64,000 bases of DNA, taken from positions 50,077 through 114,076 of the forward strand of contig CALCJF010000033.1 of the NCBI GenBank assembly GCA_937967375.1. The letters run 5' to 3'. A program made the position numbers and the translations under genes. Source of the stretch: an uncultured Leucobacter sp. GTDB lineage: Bacteria > Actinomycetota > Actinomycetes > Actinomycetales > Microbacteriaceae. Below are positions 63,167 to 64,000 of the stretch, piece after piece. Position 1 is the stretch's first letter. Every line of letters begins with the position of its first letter. Under the pieces are notes generated by a model. It was given only the letters and a program-made list of their open reading frames with translations, was not told the DNA's origin and made no database searches.

Positions 63167-64000
63167 GTGACAGGCCTCTGGAATTCAGTATGCAGAACGA
63201 CCTACAGCAGAAAGAAGCGGAAATGATCACGGTGGGTGCACCCGACACGGTCACAGCGCAGCGCAGGGCTGCGCTCGGGGTCATGAATTCTCCGACGCTC
63301 GACAGTTGGCAAGAGGGTCCAGACAACCGATGGGTGTTTCGCAACATCGAAGAGACCATTCCGTCGGCGCGCATCTCGCATCGCCCCGCATCCGTGGTCG
63401 CGCCAACACTGGGCCTCGGTGCGATAGCGGGCGTGAGTGATCTCGCATCGCGCCTCGAATCCACCTACACGGATGGGCTCGTGGTCGAACGCGGCGGGAG
63501 GGTCGTCGCCGAGTACTATGCGCCAGGTTTCGGGCCCGGCCAGACCCACCTGCTCATGAGCGTCTCGAAGTCGCTGTGCGCGATTGTCGTGGGATCGCTG
63601 TGCGATGAGGGGCTGATCGATCCTCTGCGAAACCTTGAACACTACCTGCCGGGACTTGTGGGGAGCGCGTTCGCGGACGCAACCATCGAGCAGCTGCTTG
63701 ACATGACTGCGGCGGTCGACTACAGCGAGGACTACGACGACCCCGCATCGGAGGTGCAGTTGCAGGATCGCGCGGGAGGCTGGCGCACGAATCGCCCAGG
63801 CGACCCCGCAGACACCTATGAGTTCCTGGCGAAGCTGAAGCGTAGCAAGCCTCACGGCGAGGTGTTTCAATACTGCTCCGCGACGACCGACACCCTCGGG
63901 CTGCTTGTCGAGTCAGTCACTGGTCAGCGCTACTCGGAGGTGCTCGCCGAACGCCTGTGGAGCAAGCTCGGAGCCGACCAAGAGGCGCGCATCTCCATCG
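63163..64000 (+). CDS. Serine hydrolase, NylB/class C beta-lactamase-like (3' partial)
   Basis: The first 279 residues are visible; the frame is still open at the window end. GTG 63163 overlaps the DppF stop (GTGA). The penicillin-recognising fold is shown by SxxK in LMSVSKSL (Ser133, Lys136) and by YCSATTDTLG, which corresponds to the Tyr-x-Ser/Asn motif. The arrangement MSVSKS...YCSA resembles 6-aminohexanoate-dimer hydrolase (NylB) and related esterases. No signal peptide is seen, so it probably acts in the cytoplasm. As last gene of the peptide-transporter operon it likely hydrolyses the imported amide or ester. Confidence 0.85.
   Translation, partial: MSDRPLEFSMQNDLQQKEAEMITVGAPDTVTAQRRAALGVMNSPTLDSWQEGPDNRWVFRNIEETIPSARISHRPASVVAPTLGLGAIAGVSDLASRLESTYTDGLVVERGGRVVAEYYAPGFGPGQTHLLMSVSKSLCAIVVGSLCDEGLIDPLRNLEHYLPGLVGSAFADATIEQLLDMTAAVDYSEDYDDPASEVQLQDRAGGWRTNRPGDPADTYEFLAKLKRSKPHGEVFQYCSATTDTLGLLVESVTGQRYSEVLAERLWSKLGADQEARISI

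Overview
The window is high-GC chromosomal DNA of an actinobacterium. Wall-anchored proteins with LxxTG tails, an MprF-like enzyme, many peptide and amino-acid transporters and frequent leaderless starts fit Microbacteriaceae; a Leucobacter-like genus is my best guess, with no direct proof. No rRNA, tRNA, CRISPR array or insertion sequence was recognised. Gene density is ordinary and no gene-free stretch exceeds about 300 bases.

Layout. 1-2915: end of a sugar-type ABC permease, two short-chain dehydrogenases and a GntR/FCD regulator, a small catabolic locus. 2960-3736: DUF1345 membrane protein. 3867-7104: an island whose base composition is visibly AT-richer than its surroundings. It holds two coupled genes, a nucleotidyltransferase and a large adenine-type DNA methyltransferase whose N-terminus looks like a 2H phosphoesterase; this is the best candidate for an undescribed (defence-like) system. 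7223-9007: two orphan membrane proteins. 9141-11242: NCS1 permease plus cysteine hydrolase. 11452-21941: a surface block with an ECF sigma factor fused to a zinc anti-sigma-like segment and a membrane anchor, a giant SdrD/DUF11-like surface protein, an MprF-like enzyme with a rhomboid-like membrane half, and a glycine-rich surface protein.

21972-34276: a peptide or amide utilisation cluster. A seven-gene leftward operon encodes an S51 cyanophycinase-like peptidase, oligopeptide ABC transporter parts (including a fused DppD-DppF) and two YtcJ-type amidohydrolases. It is divergent from an M20 peptidase and an RpiR regulator. Two near-identical palindromes in the shared promoter region are likely RpiR sites. 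34300-39064: trpS, exonuclease III, a ParE-type toxin-antitoxin pair, glpK and a thiamine-binding-type protein. 39164-45979: hypothetical genes, a DUF1624 acyltransferase, VOC and MerR genes, a BenE transporter, a DMT exporter and a LysR regulator.

46106-50961: a LacI regulator divergent from an operon with a class C26 gamma-glutamyl hydrolase and a polar amino-acid ABC transporter, with two tandem perfect palindromes just behind the promoter. 51110-56180: a DHA2 efflux pump, a siderophore-interacting protein, an ABC exporter and a GNAT enzyme, with several intergenic hairpins and short tandem repeats. 56380-64000: an alaA-like aminotransferase, then a second complete oligopeptide ABC operon ending in a NylB-like serine hydrolase cut by the window edge.

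The overall theme is uptake and hydrolysis of peptides, amides and amino-acid conjugates, plus surface proteins and one probable horizontally acquired module.
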